Of a DNA stretch of 64,000 nucleotides, positions 23,951 to 33,795 are shown in pieces. The stretch covers positions 1-64,000 of the forward strand of contig JAANDG010000617.1 of the NCBI GenBank assembly GCA_036852015.1, given 5' to 3'. The notes below the pieces were generated by a model. That model was given only the letters and a program-made list of their open reading frames with translations. It had not been told where the DNA came from and ran no database searches. The position numbers were made by a program, and so were the translations under genes. The DNA comes from Pelodera strongyloides. Its lineage: Eukaryota > Nematoda > Chromadorea > Rhabditida > Rhabditidae. Positions within the stretch are counted from its first letter, which is position 1; each line of letters starts with the position of its first letter.

Positions 23951-26900
23951 CTCATGCGCTGAGCCTGGCGGTAGAGCGTTATGTCTGGAAAGAGAGCTTG
24001 CGGTGAACAGCTTCATTATCTTGTTCTATCCGCAAGTTATGTGATATTCCGGACATACGGGCGCAAAATGCAAATATAGTTCTCTAACAAATGATTCATC
24101 ATTCATAAACCACGTGTCGGACAGCTTTGAACTTACCTATTAAAGTTTTTTTTTGCGTTAGCCATATGTCAGCGTTATGCTAGTTTTCTTAGAAACGTAG
24201 ACTTGTACTTTCCATAACTACATGTGAGTATCAGGATCTGGCTCTCCAGTGTAAACTGTCAACTAGCTTCGTAAGCTCGGTTAAAGCGAAATACCGGCCG
24301 TTTTTTGAAACGTATCGTGGACAGCTGAATACTTACGTAGGTATGCAAAGTTGCTCGAAATTCGAAGCTCGATTTTTAATTCTAATTTATATTCATTTGC
24401 ATAAGCTGCGTTAGAATGCGTTTGCGTAAGAATGCGTACTCGATGTGTTTCAGAAGCGGCCGGTATTTTGCTTTTAGTGCTCACGTCATGGAATGTTTTT
24501 GCTCGCTCGCCCTGTTTTACATACTTGTGTTTATTTTTGATCCTGGCGCCGATGCCTCTTTATGTGGAATGGCAGCTACTGGTGCGAGTGGAACCAATGC
24601 TATCCGATACAAAACGATGAAAGAAAATGTGCTTGGTATGCAGGTACGAATGACGATCATTAATACACGATATTGCTGGCATGGGTTCAGGTTTAGGTGC
24701 AGGATGGTACCATATTGGCCTTGAAACATAATAGTGAGAAATATTGGTCGGGTTTAGAAACACAAGAAGGCAGAAAGTGAAATTTCATAATAGTCTTTGA
24801 CTATTTGAGCCTAATCAACATCTTAGGTCAATCGAACTAAACCAACAAGAAGACAGCTTGTTGCTTCACATAATACATTTATTTAAAAATTTAGTAACTG
24901 ACTTTTTAAAATACGTTCAGAGCTGTTTTATGTTAGCCTTGCCATATCCCACGGCATGGTCTGAGCGGCTCAGAAATCTTCCCAGGCTTTCTGAAAAATA
25001 GACCCGTTTTGTTTTGTTCAATATACCCACAAAAGGCCTACAAATTTCCATTTTGGTGAAAATTTTCTAAAATACGCACATGTTGTCAATGAAGAACTTT
25101 TGCTGAGTGAAGTCGATATGAATGTTCTGAAATAGTGTAATAATTTAAAGCTGTGTTGTACGTGGTCTGTGCGCTACATTGTATACCCATACTTATTTGT
25201 AATGCATTCCTTCTCGCCCAGACATTCAACTGCCATTTAAAGCAAAAAAAGCCTCGATCTCGACCAGTAACATCAAATTTGTATCGATCTCAATCGAGCT
25301 CGATGAAATCTATGTAAGACTTTTCCATTATGCAAAATCTATGCAAGAGTAATCTGGCGCAGCGGTAGCAGAGCTACGCGCCTTATTACGTTTCGATTTT
25401 TACGGGCCTGTCCACTGAAAGGTTACCATACATTGATCTTGCATAAATCTTGCATGGATTTGCATCAATAATGTTGCTCATGCAAGATCAATGCGAAATT
25501 GATGCTCCAGGGTTTTCTTTGCATCTACAGATATAAATACTTCTCTGGAAGACCACTGGCCGACTTTACGAATCACTTGCTTACATGTTGTCCAAGCAGC
25601 AGGCGTTGGTCGACATTCAGGTCGTATAGATTTGCGCACTTTTCGATAAATCTCAGATTGTCCAAGCAACGGTATCGGGCTTTGACGTAGAAGTCTTGAA
25701 CATTATCAGGAGATTTAGTGCGTTTGTCAATTCCATCGTCACTATCAGCCTCAAAGTAACACTGAAAATGGGGCAAATTTGTTTTGGTCACTTCGTTTTA
25801 CGAAGAAACTTATTAAGTTTGTGATTTTTATTAAGGCGCAGGAGAAAAACTGATTACTTCTCTCGTATGCAAGTCGACGACGTAAGTTGGGAGTCAGTAG
25901 CGAAAGGATTATATGTACTTGTAAAACTTTAAACTTGTAAAAGTCTATTGTCCACAGGAAACAGATAATTGCCGAAACCACCGCAAAACCGTCGTTGGCC
26001 CGTCAACAAATGGTTGTTACAAAAAACAACTATCTGTTATGTGCTTGAGTGGTTCGTGAGCATTTGGTGACCGCCTGATGACGGTTTTCGATGAAATTTG
26101 GTCACGAGTTGGTCTCGAATTGTTCACCAAATGGGCCACGAAAACACCAGCGGACCGTCACCAAATGGGTTCACTCATTTCCTACGGTTGCGCTCATAAA
26201 GCCTAATAATTATTCAGAAAGTCTGAGCCTAATGGGGTTTGCAAGTATGCCCGACGTTCCTTGCAAGTATCGAAAAATTTACCGTATCTTGGCACTACAC
26301 GAACATATCTACAGGCAGTTTATACGACCGATCGCCACGGGACCATTTGTCCGACAAATGATTTGCTTTGTTGGCGAATTTTCTATAATGCGGACGTGTC
26401 AAAATTACGGTAAATTTGTGTAAAAAGCACACGATTTTGCGAATTGATACTTGCAAGGAAAAATCGCGGTTTTTGGCATACTTGCAAACCCCATAACGAA
26501 TGTTCAAATAATCAATTACCCCATCTGTGCAATCTTTGTTTCCAAAAGAATCGTCATTGCTATGCTCGTCCTTATCGAACAGCTCGGCAAAAACTAGATC
26601 CTAAAATGGACTAAGTTGACGCTTGAGAACTTATGCTAGGATTTTGCACTTGTGTTTGATGGTGTCTGGCTAATTGTAAGTCTGGCTACCGGGTGACTAA
26701 TGTACGCTCTTCGTCAACGTCCCAGAAATTTTTATACTATTGTTATCTCCCTCTAATTTGGGCTCATTAAAATAGTGTTTATACTGTTTTTGTAAGTGGA
26801 AAATTACCGGGGAATTTGCACCACAGTCACCGTTGATAGTTACGTTGAACTGAAATCAAGCTTTAAATCAAGTTGGATTAAAGGGAAGGTTCTCTCTCTT

Positions 26901-29900
26901 TTGCTCCTTGCTATCATACGAAGAAAAACTTACGAAGTGAGCAGGTCTGTTATCGGCAGCAATGGAAAACATAAGGACTCCAAAAAGAAGAAATATAGTG
27001 TACTGATGCATTGCTCTAAATGAAAGTGTTTAATAAAATCTCAGGATTAACCATCATGCACATAACGATAAATGTAAAAAAATGTGTAATCGGTTCTAAC
27101 AAATTTGTACACAAAAGGCGGTCAATTTGGAAATTCATATTGTTAAGTTATGCACAGTGATTCTATGTTGTGATTCCGCATAATATGTAGACAATTATAG
27201 GTTATTAAACGTCTCTATTGGGGAATATGTATTCAACATAGCGTTCCGGGCAATGTTTTTTTTATAAATATGACTTTTTTCATCTAATCAAATATACGTA
27301 GAGACACGTCGAATAAGTTTGTCACCCCTCCCATAATCTTTATTTTGTAAAAAAAACGTTAATATCAAATTGATCATGGCGAACACACAATAGTGGCAAT
27401 TTTCACCACGCAAATTGTAACCTGCCCCAGCGGTAAATTTTATTGAAAGGCTATTTGCGGGACGTAACTTGAACGCTGAACAACTTTGTATAGAACACCA
27501 CCACAGGGGATTAATACCCGTGACAGGAAGCGTGAAAGTTGTATAAACATTCCAACACATTCATAAATTTCGTTTAGGTCGTGCTCGCGGATGGTTCTGT
27601 ACTGCACACTCGTGGTGAAGACCGCCGACCTCGAAAAACAGCTGCCGGTCTCAATTTGACTGATCTGTTTGTTGGTTCCGAAGGAATACTGGGAGTGATT
27701 ACTGGTAATTGATTTTTTTTTGGATCTAACCAATATCATCTGTATAACCAATGCCCGTGGTCAAGACAGTAAATTGCACTTAAAGCGAAATACCGGCCGG
27801 TTTTTGAAACGCATTGCGTACACCTGCTTTCTTATGCAGCATACGCAAATGAGCAAAAATTAGAATAAAAACTAGACCCCAATTAGACCCCACCTTGCAT
27901 AAACGCATAGGAATGCAAGTACTTGAGATGCGTTTCAAAAACCGGCCGGTATTTCGCTTTAAATAGTCAAGACCAAGACAATACGTTGATTTGCTCTTAA
28001 ATACAGGTGTTTGTTTAATGAACGGTGCTAGCTGCACCTTAGGGCGCATTGAATTACGTTCCATTGTGTATCAGCAATCCCCAGACAGGCACATACATTT
28101 TCCAATAACACCGTGCCATACCGCTTTAAATTTCCTATTTTCAGAAGTGCGCCTCCGTCTTCATGCACGTCCTCCTGCGTTGTCTGCTGCCGTCTGTTCT
28201 TTTCCAAGCGTGAAGGATGCGATAAATTCCGTAGTGCAAATATTGCAGTACAGTATACCTATTGCGAGAATTGGTAAGTTCATGCTATAAATTACGTGGT
28301 TGTTGCAACTATGCGTTGCAACTATAATAATACCTAGAATTATCTAAGAAACGTATTCTAGAGCATCATTATTACTAGTGTCTAGTATGCCGTTGTTTAC
28401 ACAAATAACAGGAAGTAACGACTTTATTAGACTGCTAGTGTAAGTATAAATACTCTCGGTTAGGGCTAGAGAGTGTGGCAGCAACTGGCAACGACTTGCA
28501 GTAAGGCCTTCGGGCTGAGCTCTGGTTTAGCTAGCGGCATCACGGCTCGGTACCGGTTAATACCCTAAGGTGGCAGCGTTACCCATAAACTGCCTACTGT
28601 CTGACAGAGCCGGAATGTCTGATCACGGTTTAGTAGAACCGTCCAAAACTACTAGTTCCCCTTCGATCCGCAGTGGTCGTTGGACTTCGAGTGGACGTCA
28701 GTGGTGGTGTTCGCCAGTGTCGCAGAGTGGAGGATTCCCCCGGCATCGAAAGAGAGCAAGCAGAGTGGCCCCTGGACGCTCCTTGGATCATGCACTCAAA
28801 CCCAGTCTTACCGTTGTCCCTCAATAAATAGATTTCGGTCGTTACTGTTGTTGTCACCGTACGGGCTTCTATGAAGTTCGTTTATGGCGACCGCGGTAAC
28901 CCGAACCCTATTTATCCCCCGGTTGACACTGAAAGGTGTTCAGCCAACTATCGAGACCGAACAGGCGGTCAACTATCGAGACCGAACAGGCGGTTTCAAC
29001 TATCGAGACCGAACAGGCGGTTTCATCTATCGCGACCGAACAGGCGGTTGCATTTTAATCAAGTTTTTACAAAATCTCATGAAGAAAGTGTGAATGCGAA
29101 TGAGTAGTGAGCCAGTAGAAGAGCGATATATGAAACGGCGAGACTGTATGTTAAAAAAAAAATATTACTTCTTAAAGGGAGAGGCCCACGAGAAAACAGT
29201 TTTCCCCAATTTACTTGCACGGAATGTCCGGAATTTCAGAAATATTACTATGAAAACTGCATTTCTGTGCGCCTAGAACTCGCAGAGTTACTCCTCGGCA
29301 AACTGTTCGGCCAGTTACCGTAGGCAGAATCAATTTTTGCTTTTTTATGGTATTAAAGTATTGGAAACGTTTTGTTATAATGGTAGGAATGTTCTTCATT
29401 CGTTTAACAATTATTATGTAGAGAAAGAATGCCAATGGATGGATATTAACCGTAAAACCGTATTTTAACATATATAACTACGGTACCTGGCCGAACTGTT
29501 TGCCGTAAAATATCTCAGCGAGTTATAGGCGTAAAGAAATGCGGTTTTTCCAGTAATATTTCTGAAATTCCGGACAATTTATTCAAGTAAATTAAGACAC
29601 ACTTTTTTCCCGTGGGCCTCTCCCTTTAAGCACTTCTCGTTTGGGAGGATGTGCTATGCACAGTTTCAATTTTAGAAGATGAGTATTTAATTTGCATACG
29701 GTCCATATACTGAACATTTGTATTGGGTACGCATCCAATATTCTTGAGTTCATTATAAAAGAACGTTTAGAAGTACTCTCGTTTGGGAGTATTAAATTTA
29801 GATATCAGAAATTATTGTTTAATAATCTTCTCGTTTGGGAGTGTTGCAACTATGCGTTGCAACTATAATAATACCTAGAATTATCTAAGAAACGTATTCT

Positions 29901-32078
29901 AGAGCATCATTATTACTAGTGTCTAGTATGACGTTGTTTACACAAATAACAGGAAGTAACGACTTTATTAGACTGCTAGTGTAAGTATAAATACTCTCGG
30001 TTAGGGCTAGAGAGTGTGGCAGCAACTGGCAACGACTTGCAGTAAGGCCTTCGGGCTGAGCTCTGGTTTAGCTAGCGGCCCATCACGGCTTGGTACCGGT
30101 TAATACCCTAAGGTTGGCAGCGTTACCCAAAAACTGCCTACGGTCTGACAGAGCCGGAAAGTCTGATCACGGTTTAGTAGAACCGTCCAAAACTACTAGT
30201 TCCCCTTCGATCCGCAGTGGTCGTTGGACTTCGAGTGGACGTCAGTGGTGGTGTTCGCCAGTGTCGCAGAGGAGGATCCCCGGCATCGAAAGAGGTCCAG
30301 CAGCGAGCCTGTGTGCCCCTGGACGCTCCTTGGATCATGCACTCAAACCCAGTCTTACCGTTGTCCCTCAATAAATAGATTTCGGTCGTTACTGTTGTTG
30401 TCACCGTACGGGCTTCTATGAAGTTCGTTTAGTGGTTGCCTTTTGTGAACCTAACTATATAATTAGATTGACACATTTTCTTTTTAGAATTCCTTGACTC
30501 GGCTCAAGTGTCGGCATGTAACTCGTATTCGAAACTGACTCTCGACGAGGTACCCACTCTTTTCCTGGAGTTCCATGGCAGTTCTGACAGCGAAGTGACT
30601 GCTCAGGCTGAGATGTGTGGTAGGCGCATTAATTTAAACTTGGGCCTAAGCTCTTAGCTTAGGATCTGGATTGGACATTGGCTTATGGTTACCTAAATTT
30701 GAGAGAGCAACATGATTTTTTTTTTAATTCTCATTTTTTCAGAGGAAATCTGCCAGTCGAATAGCGGATCTAACTTCACGTTTGCCACTGAACAAAGTGA
30801 GCGTGAAAGACTGTGGACAGCGCGCCATAATGCCTATTATGCAGCACTCTCTCTTAGAAAAGGAGCGACGGTGTGTTTCTGTGATCAATAACATCTAGAT
30901 AAAAAGTTCGATAGTGGTAGAGCAAAGCTCGCGCGTGCGTCCTAGATGGTCGGAATCGTCCCACGGAATCGTCAGATGTATTCAGTTCCAATTGACGCAT
31001 TTCTGGCGCGAAAAAGTGTATGTATGGTTAGTTTCCAACATTTTAGGGTTTCTGCACCGATGTTTGCGTTCCAATATCACGACTCGCCGAGGTTGTTGAC
31101 GAAACACGAAAAGATTTGGATGCACATGGAATTGCAGGTACTGTTTTGTATGGCAGGGACAATACATTAACGTTTCCTTTAGGTCGTCACCTGTTTGTAG
31201 TATTCAGAGGAGGTCAGATTACTAGCTGCAATTCTCTTTTTTTTGTTATCACTAACAATTCAGGCACGGTTGTTGGTCACGTTGGTGACGGCAATTTTCA
31301 CGTGGTTTTGCCGGTTTTTGAGGAAAATTCGGACGAGATGGCGCAGATTTGGAAATTTTCTGACAGATTAGTCAAGTTAGTTTTTTGTTTCTTTATGATA
31401 ATCATTGGACAAGCAGTTAGACGCTAACAAGTGGGCATTATTTAATCGAATGGCGCCATGTATTCGACTCGATTTGCTTGCGCATCATCCGGTCGGTGTT
31501 TCAAACATCGTAACGTTCATATAAACAAAGAAACAAACATTTTGCTTTATATAATACGTATTTAAAATGAATCACACAGGCGTGCTCTTGCTGCACATGG
31601 AACCTGTACTGGTGAACATGGAATTGGAATGGGCAAAATGAAATATTTGCAAGAGGAAATAGGTCCAGTTGGAATTGAGGTAACATCGTCGTTTTTGTTA
31701 CCATGTGAAAGAAGCCGGGAGTAGCCTCCCAAGCCATAACCTCCCAAACCGCGTCGTTTTTTGGTAATGTATGCTACAAACCGGGAGTAGTCTCCCAAAC
31801 CACCCACATTTAATTTGGGAGATGCGACTGTTGTATACCAAACCATATTTACTGTGAATTTGGACTTCTCTGATTTCTTATACAACCATAAATATACAAT
31901 AAAGTTAAAGATAAAGGGGGTTTGTGGCCGGGATCGAACCAGTGACTGATGGAGTGAGCAAGGGCCTTGCCACTGAACTACGCCCCCCTTCTTCAACCAT
32001 GCATATATTCAGGTTATGCGAGCAATCAAACTGACGTTGGATCCAAATCAGATTCTCAATCCTGGAAAAGTTATTTAA
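17502..32078 (+). CDS. LDHD: Mitochondrial D-lactate dehydrogenase (FAD-linked)
   Basis: LDHD oxidises D-lactate to pyruvate using FAD in mitochondria. Exons are 17502-17611, 18261-18402, 23686-23827, 24540-24643, 27578-27704, 28145-28273, 30488-30619, 30743-30870, 31047-31137, 31264-31375, 31580-31679 and 32013-32078, about 460 residues. The first targeting-peptide exon is not identified. FAD-domain motifs are [41 protein letters not shown] and [14 protein letters not shown]-terminal oxidase motifs are [26 protein letters not shown] and NPGKVI. AATAAA follows at 32091-32096. One oddity is the fourth exon, which joins in frame only if the preceding intron ends in TG, or if an alternative GT-AG intron (donor near 23832, acceptor 24477) adds about 20 hydrophobic residues. 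Another oddity is that its introns contain two antisense genes and many transposons. Confidence 0.93.
17631..18048. mobile_element. TTAA-flanked foldback element in LDHD intron 1
   Basis: It starts ttaaagggtcaggcccattt and ends aaatgggcctgacccttta. The arms extend inwards for well over 100 bases (gatgattccatctgattctc is matched by gagaatcagatggaatcatc). There is no ORF of note. It lies within the intron 17612-18260. Confidence 0.88.
18481..18586 (+). ncRNA. U6 snRNA-like copy, probably a pseudogene
   Basis: The sequence follows U6 snRNA in order: gtgtttcggtgaacat (5' stem), tactaaa, gaacaatac, then cagagaagattagcatggcc covering the conserved ACAGAGA-type region. Next come cctg-tgcaa-gcatgacacg and caaattcgt, ending near a T-run (aaaatttt). 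There is a small tandem duplication (ggcccct twice) and the 3' terminal stem has lost its match (gtcaccatcc in place of gtgaagcgttcc). It lies in LDHD intron 2 on the sense strand. Damage to the catalytic-adjacent region and 3' stem favours a pseudogene over an expressed gene. Confidence 0.75.
18838..19012. repeat. GC-rich inverted repeat
   Basis: Left arm ctcaggcgctcagcgcgcaa and right arm ttgcatccgcgctgcgcgcctgag-like sequence (18973-19012) pair with a few mismatches across a 100-bp AT-rich middle. It sits just past the 3' end of the antisense gene at 19029 and may form its terminator or be an unrelated short element. Confidence 0.65.
19029..23403 (-). CDS. Unrecognised 497-residue protein nested in LDHD intron 2
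   Basis: I read twelve exons on the minus strand: 23403-23366, 23125-23029, 22717-22617, 22403-22258, 22042-21828, 21191-21028, 20843-20686, 20353-20296, 20036-19964, 19727-19600, 19494-19321 and 19170-19029. Every boundary has AG acceptor and GT donor, and the phase stays open over 1494 nt to TAG. The product starts [13 protein letters not shown] and ends [11 protein letters not shown]. It is basic and mostly low in hydrophobics (many R, K, E, Q and P), so it is likely intrinsically disordered and soluble. Small Cys clusters occur (QCHCCSNC near residue 215 and [12 protein letters not shown] near residue 360), which could bind metal. There is no signal peptide or membrane helix. I recognise no family. 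The whole gene fits inside one LDHD intron on the opposite strand. Confidence 0.8.
22850..22873. repeat. Poly-C tract (24 C)
   Basis: An uninterrupted run of C lies in the first-half introns of the antisense nested gene (between its exons at 22717 and 23029). On the antisense transcript it is poly-G and could form a quadruplex. Confidence 0.95.
23852..23945. repeat. (CT)n microsatellite
   Basis: This is a CT/TC dinucleotide tract with occasional CG interruptions. It starts about 25 bases downstream of an LDHD donor (23827) inside the anomalous intron. Confidence 0.97.
24281..24476. mobile_element. Family A short TIR element in LDHD intron
   Basis: It starts ttaaagcgaaataccggccg and ends cggccggtattttgctttta. 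The normal right terminus CTTTAA here reads CTTTTAG, which creates an AG in a good acceptor context 60 bases before the conserved LDHD exon. The interior is AT-rich without an ORF. Confidence 0.9.
24970..26972 (-). CDS. Unrecognised small acidic protein nested in LDHD intron 4
   Basis: I read six minus-strand exons: 26972-26934, 26849-26808, 26736-26698 (donor uncertain; 26706 is the alternative), 26600-26520 (26593 with the alternative), 25761-25585 and 24990-24970. They join in phase to give about 132 residues. The protein begins [13 protein letters not shown]. An acidic centre follows ([16 protein letters not shown], then [10 protein letters not shown]), then an amphipathic helical stretch ([20 protein letters not shown]), and it ends KAWEDF. 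An AATAAA on the minus strand lies at 24883-24878, 87 bases past the stop. No membrane segment is seen and I recognise no family. Acceptors are strong (ttttcag, tatttttcag) and most donors are gtaag/gtaat type. Missing or extra exons cannot be excluded between 25585 and 24990. Confidence 0.65.
27780..27962. mobile_element. Family A short TIR element, near-consensus
   Basis: It starts ttaaagcgaaataccggccg and ends cggccggtatttcgctttaa, with long clean inverted ends extending through gtttttgaaacgcat. This is the best-preserved copy here. It lies in the LDHD intron 27705-28144. Confidence 0.95.
28301..28884 (+). repeat. 5' LTR
   Basis: This direct-repeat partner of 29842-30431 starts TGTTGC and ends CGTTTA. 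A few small indels separate the two copies, including one near 28728-28770. Confidence 0.93.
28885..28902 (+). promoter_or_regulatory. Primer-binding site of the LTR element
   Basis: tggcgaccgcggtaaccc directly follows the 5' LTR. The TGG start is expected for pairing with a tRNA 3' CCA end. The specific tRNA was not identified. Confidence 0.6.
28952..29050. repeat. Four tandem copies of a roughly 28-bp unit
   Basis: The core phrase ctatcgagaccgaacaggcg recurs four times (the last with cgcgacc) in the leader region of the LTR element. Confidence 0.9.
29172..29629. mobile_element. TTAA-flanked foldback nested in the LTR element
   Basis: It begins ttaaagggagaggcccacga and ends cgtgggcctctccctttaa. 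The arms continue inwards (tgtccggaatttcagaaata is matched by tatttctgaaattccggaca). It is the same family as 41399-41861. It was inserted after the LTR element, whose halves lie on both sides. Confidence 0.9.
29842..30431 (+). repeat. 3' LTR
   Basis: The sequence tctcgtttgggag precedes it, also occurring twice upstream; this purine-ending stretch may serve as the polypurine tract. It ends at 30431 and is followed by the gtggt duplication. Confidence 0.93.
31916..31988 (-). pseudogene. tRNA-derived pseudogene
   Basis: On the minus strand the 73 bases carry a perfect A box (tagttcagtgg) and B box (ggttcgatccc) at tRNA-like spacing, with GGGGG/CCCCC ends. The acceptor stem pairs for only five bases and no regular anticodon arm folds (a gcaagg/ccttgc hairpin forms instead). 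It lies in the last LDHD intron and has no SINE tail. Confidence 0.6.
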
Positions 32079-32680
32079 TGAAAGAATAATAATAAAATGG
32101 TTACGTTAAAGTTTATACTACAAAATACTACGGACGTGGCATGCCGTGTCGATGACATGTGCTTCAAATATCTTCCAATTAGCCGGCCGTTCGGAGGGTA
32201 TGCAATTATGAAAAATCAAATATCAAATCTGTGTGAACTGGTTTCTTTTCGTACTTGTATGATTGTACGATTTTATCTCCTATACTCCCTATGCACATGA
32301 TTCAACGTACCGTAGGTGGTGAAGCGGGCGCCCTTGAAGTCAGCTCTGCAATATTGGAAAGTCGCCTCAGACAGCCATAGCCGTCTGGTATAGGTATACT
32401 AATATACAAAGCTATTCATAGGGACACAACAATTTATTTTTAGTAGTAAAGTAGAACACAATAATGGTGAGTGTGAAGTAACGATTTTTTTTTAAATAAG
32501 AGTATTCTAATATATGTTAGTGCATAATCTGTAGACAAATTTAATGTTATTACACATCATCCAATGCCAAATAATAATGAATTTCATATTGCGCCACAGA
32601 ATCGGAGTCAATATATACATTAGAATGAAGTCACCGTTAAAATGTATGCCATTTACGTAGGAGGAGCGTGAATCGCAGAT

Positions 32681-32766
32681 TGCATATTTTGTGGACGTAC
32701 ATGTTAACATTAACAAACCTTATTAAAGGTTTGTTAATGTTAACATATACGTCCACAAAATATGCA
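32681..32766. repeat. Hairpin, 40-bp arms
   Basis: tgcatattttgtggacgtac...aacaaacct pairs almost perfectly with aggtttgtt...gtccacaaaatatgca across a six-base loop. It abuts and replaces the left end of a family A element. Confidence 0.93.
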
Positions 32767-32943
32767 ATACCGGCCGTTTGTTGAAACGCCTCGAGTACTT
32801 CAGAATCCTTATGCAGCATATGCAAATGTGCGTAAATTAGAATAAAACATCGAGCTAAATTCGAGCAACTTGCAATTCGAGCAATATGTACGAATTCAGG
32901 TGTCCACGGTGCGTTTCAAAACCCGACCGGTATTTCGCTTTAA
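32766..32943. mobile_element. Family A element, left end truncated
   Basis: The left part starts ataccggccgtttgttgaaa, lacking TTAAAGCG. The right end ccgaccggtatttcgctttaa is complete. Confidence 0.8.
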
Positions 32944-33564
32944 CTTGAAATTATAAACTATTTGTAAAATATGAAGTGCGCCGCAGATGCGTGTAATCAT
33001 GTGGACTACTTGTTGACTGAAGACCATCAGAATTTCCGGTATAAGCAGGAAATTCGCTTTCTCGCCCGTTGTTTGTGCGCCTGAAATTCGTTTTGCTTTA
33101 GTTATCGATTAATGGTTGGTGTATAATGAAACAAAGAAAGGGTAGGAGTGCCCCGCGTTCCAGATGAGCCGGTGCAACAGGCCGACAGGGCGCAAAAATG
33201 CGAAACTAATATGAAATTTGAGCTCGCGCACATTTTGCGCTCTTCTGGCACACACCAGTGGTCCACAAAGTTTCTGTCTTTTTTCGAATGTGTGGGCGAT
33301 TCACGTCAGTGTGTACGTGTCTCGCTCGAGGCACACCGTCAAGGTTTCTTCAGTGTTCAAGTAATTGTCCAGCAGGTTTTTAGCTCTGGTCGAAATGGTC
33401 CGTAGGTTTTATCCTATAAGGGCTTCTAGAACTAACGATCACCCACCGTTGTCTTATCGCATGCGAACCTCCCTCTTTAAATAAACATCCTAGAGGAGAA
33501 AAGAAACACGTTCTATCATATCGTGTGACGAATCCATTCGCACCGATTGGGCTAAAAAGGTCTT

Positions 33565-33795
33565 TTAAAGGGATAGGGTCACTTCAAAACGCCCCGTGTT
33601 TTATCTTTGGAGTTTGTAGTTTTATGATATTGGCTAGACCTGATCGGAAGCACCGTTCTACTTGACATTTGGTCCACTGTAGCCGGCAGGAAAAGAGCGC
33701 AATAGGCAAAGAGAGTTAAACACTGGTAACTATGTTGATATAGCGACAGAGATAGAGAGCGTTTTCTTTCCCTTGAATTGACCCCGTCCCTTTAA
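33565..33795. mobile_element. TTAA-flanked short element
   Basis: It starts ttaaagggatagggtcactt and ends gaccccgtccctttaa. It shares its outer motif with the long foldback at 40767-41249, but the arms are short. Confidence 0.7.

Larger units (their letters stand above)
28301..30431 (+). mobile_element. Non-autonomous LTR retrotransposon (TRIM/LARD-like)
   Basis: Two direct repeats, 28301-28884 and 29842-30431, begin tgttgcaactatgcgttgca and are nearly identical. The element is flanked by a perfect 5-bp duplication, gtggt, at 28296-28300 and 30432-30436. Each LTR has a TATA-like tataaatactctc and a polyadenylation signal caataaatag. The internal region (about 960 bp) has a TGG-starting primer-binding-like site at 28885 but no gag, protease or polymerase, so it needs another element's enzymes. 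It sits in LDHD intron 28274-30487 and carries a younger foldback insertion at 29172-29629. Confidence 0.93.

Noticed and set aside
23662..24044. Arg/Glu and Ser/Leu repeat ORFs
   Set aside because: They are translations of the CT microsatellite; only 23686-23827 is an LDHD exon.
25352..25400. tRNA gene
   Set aside because: An A box (tggcgcagcgg) is present, but the B box is poor and no cloverleaf forms; at most it is an old SINE head.
28570..30421. ORFs of 60-94 codons present twice
   Set aside because: They lie in the two LTRs and do not resemble retrotransposon proteins.
33148..33405. 85-codon plus-strand ORF as a gene
   Set aside because: The ORF has GCGC-rich composition like the dispersed islands and no family or splice support.
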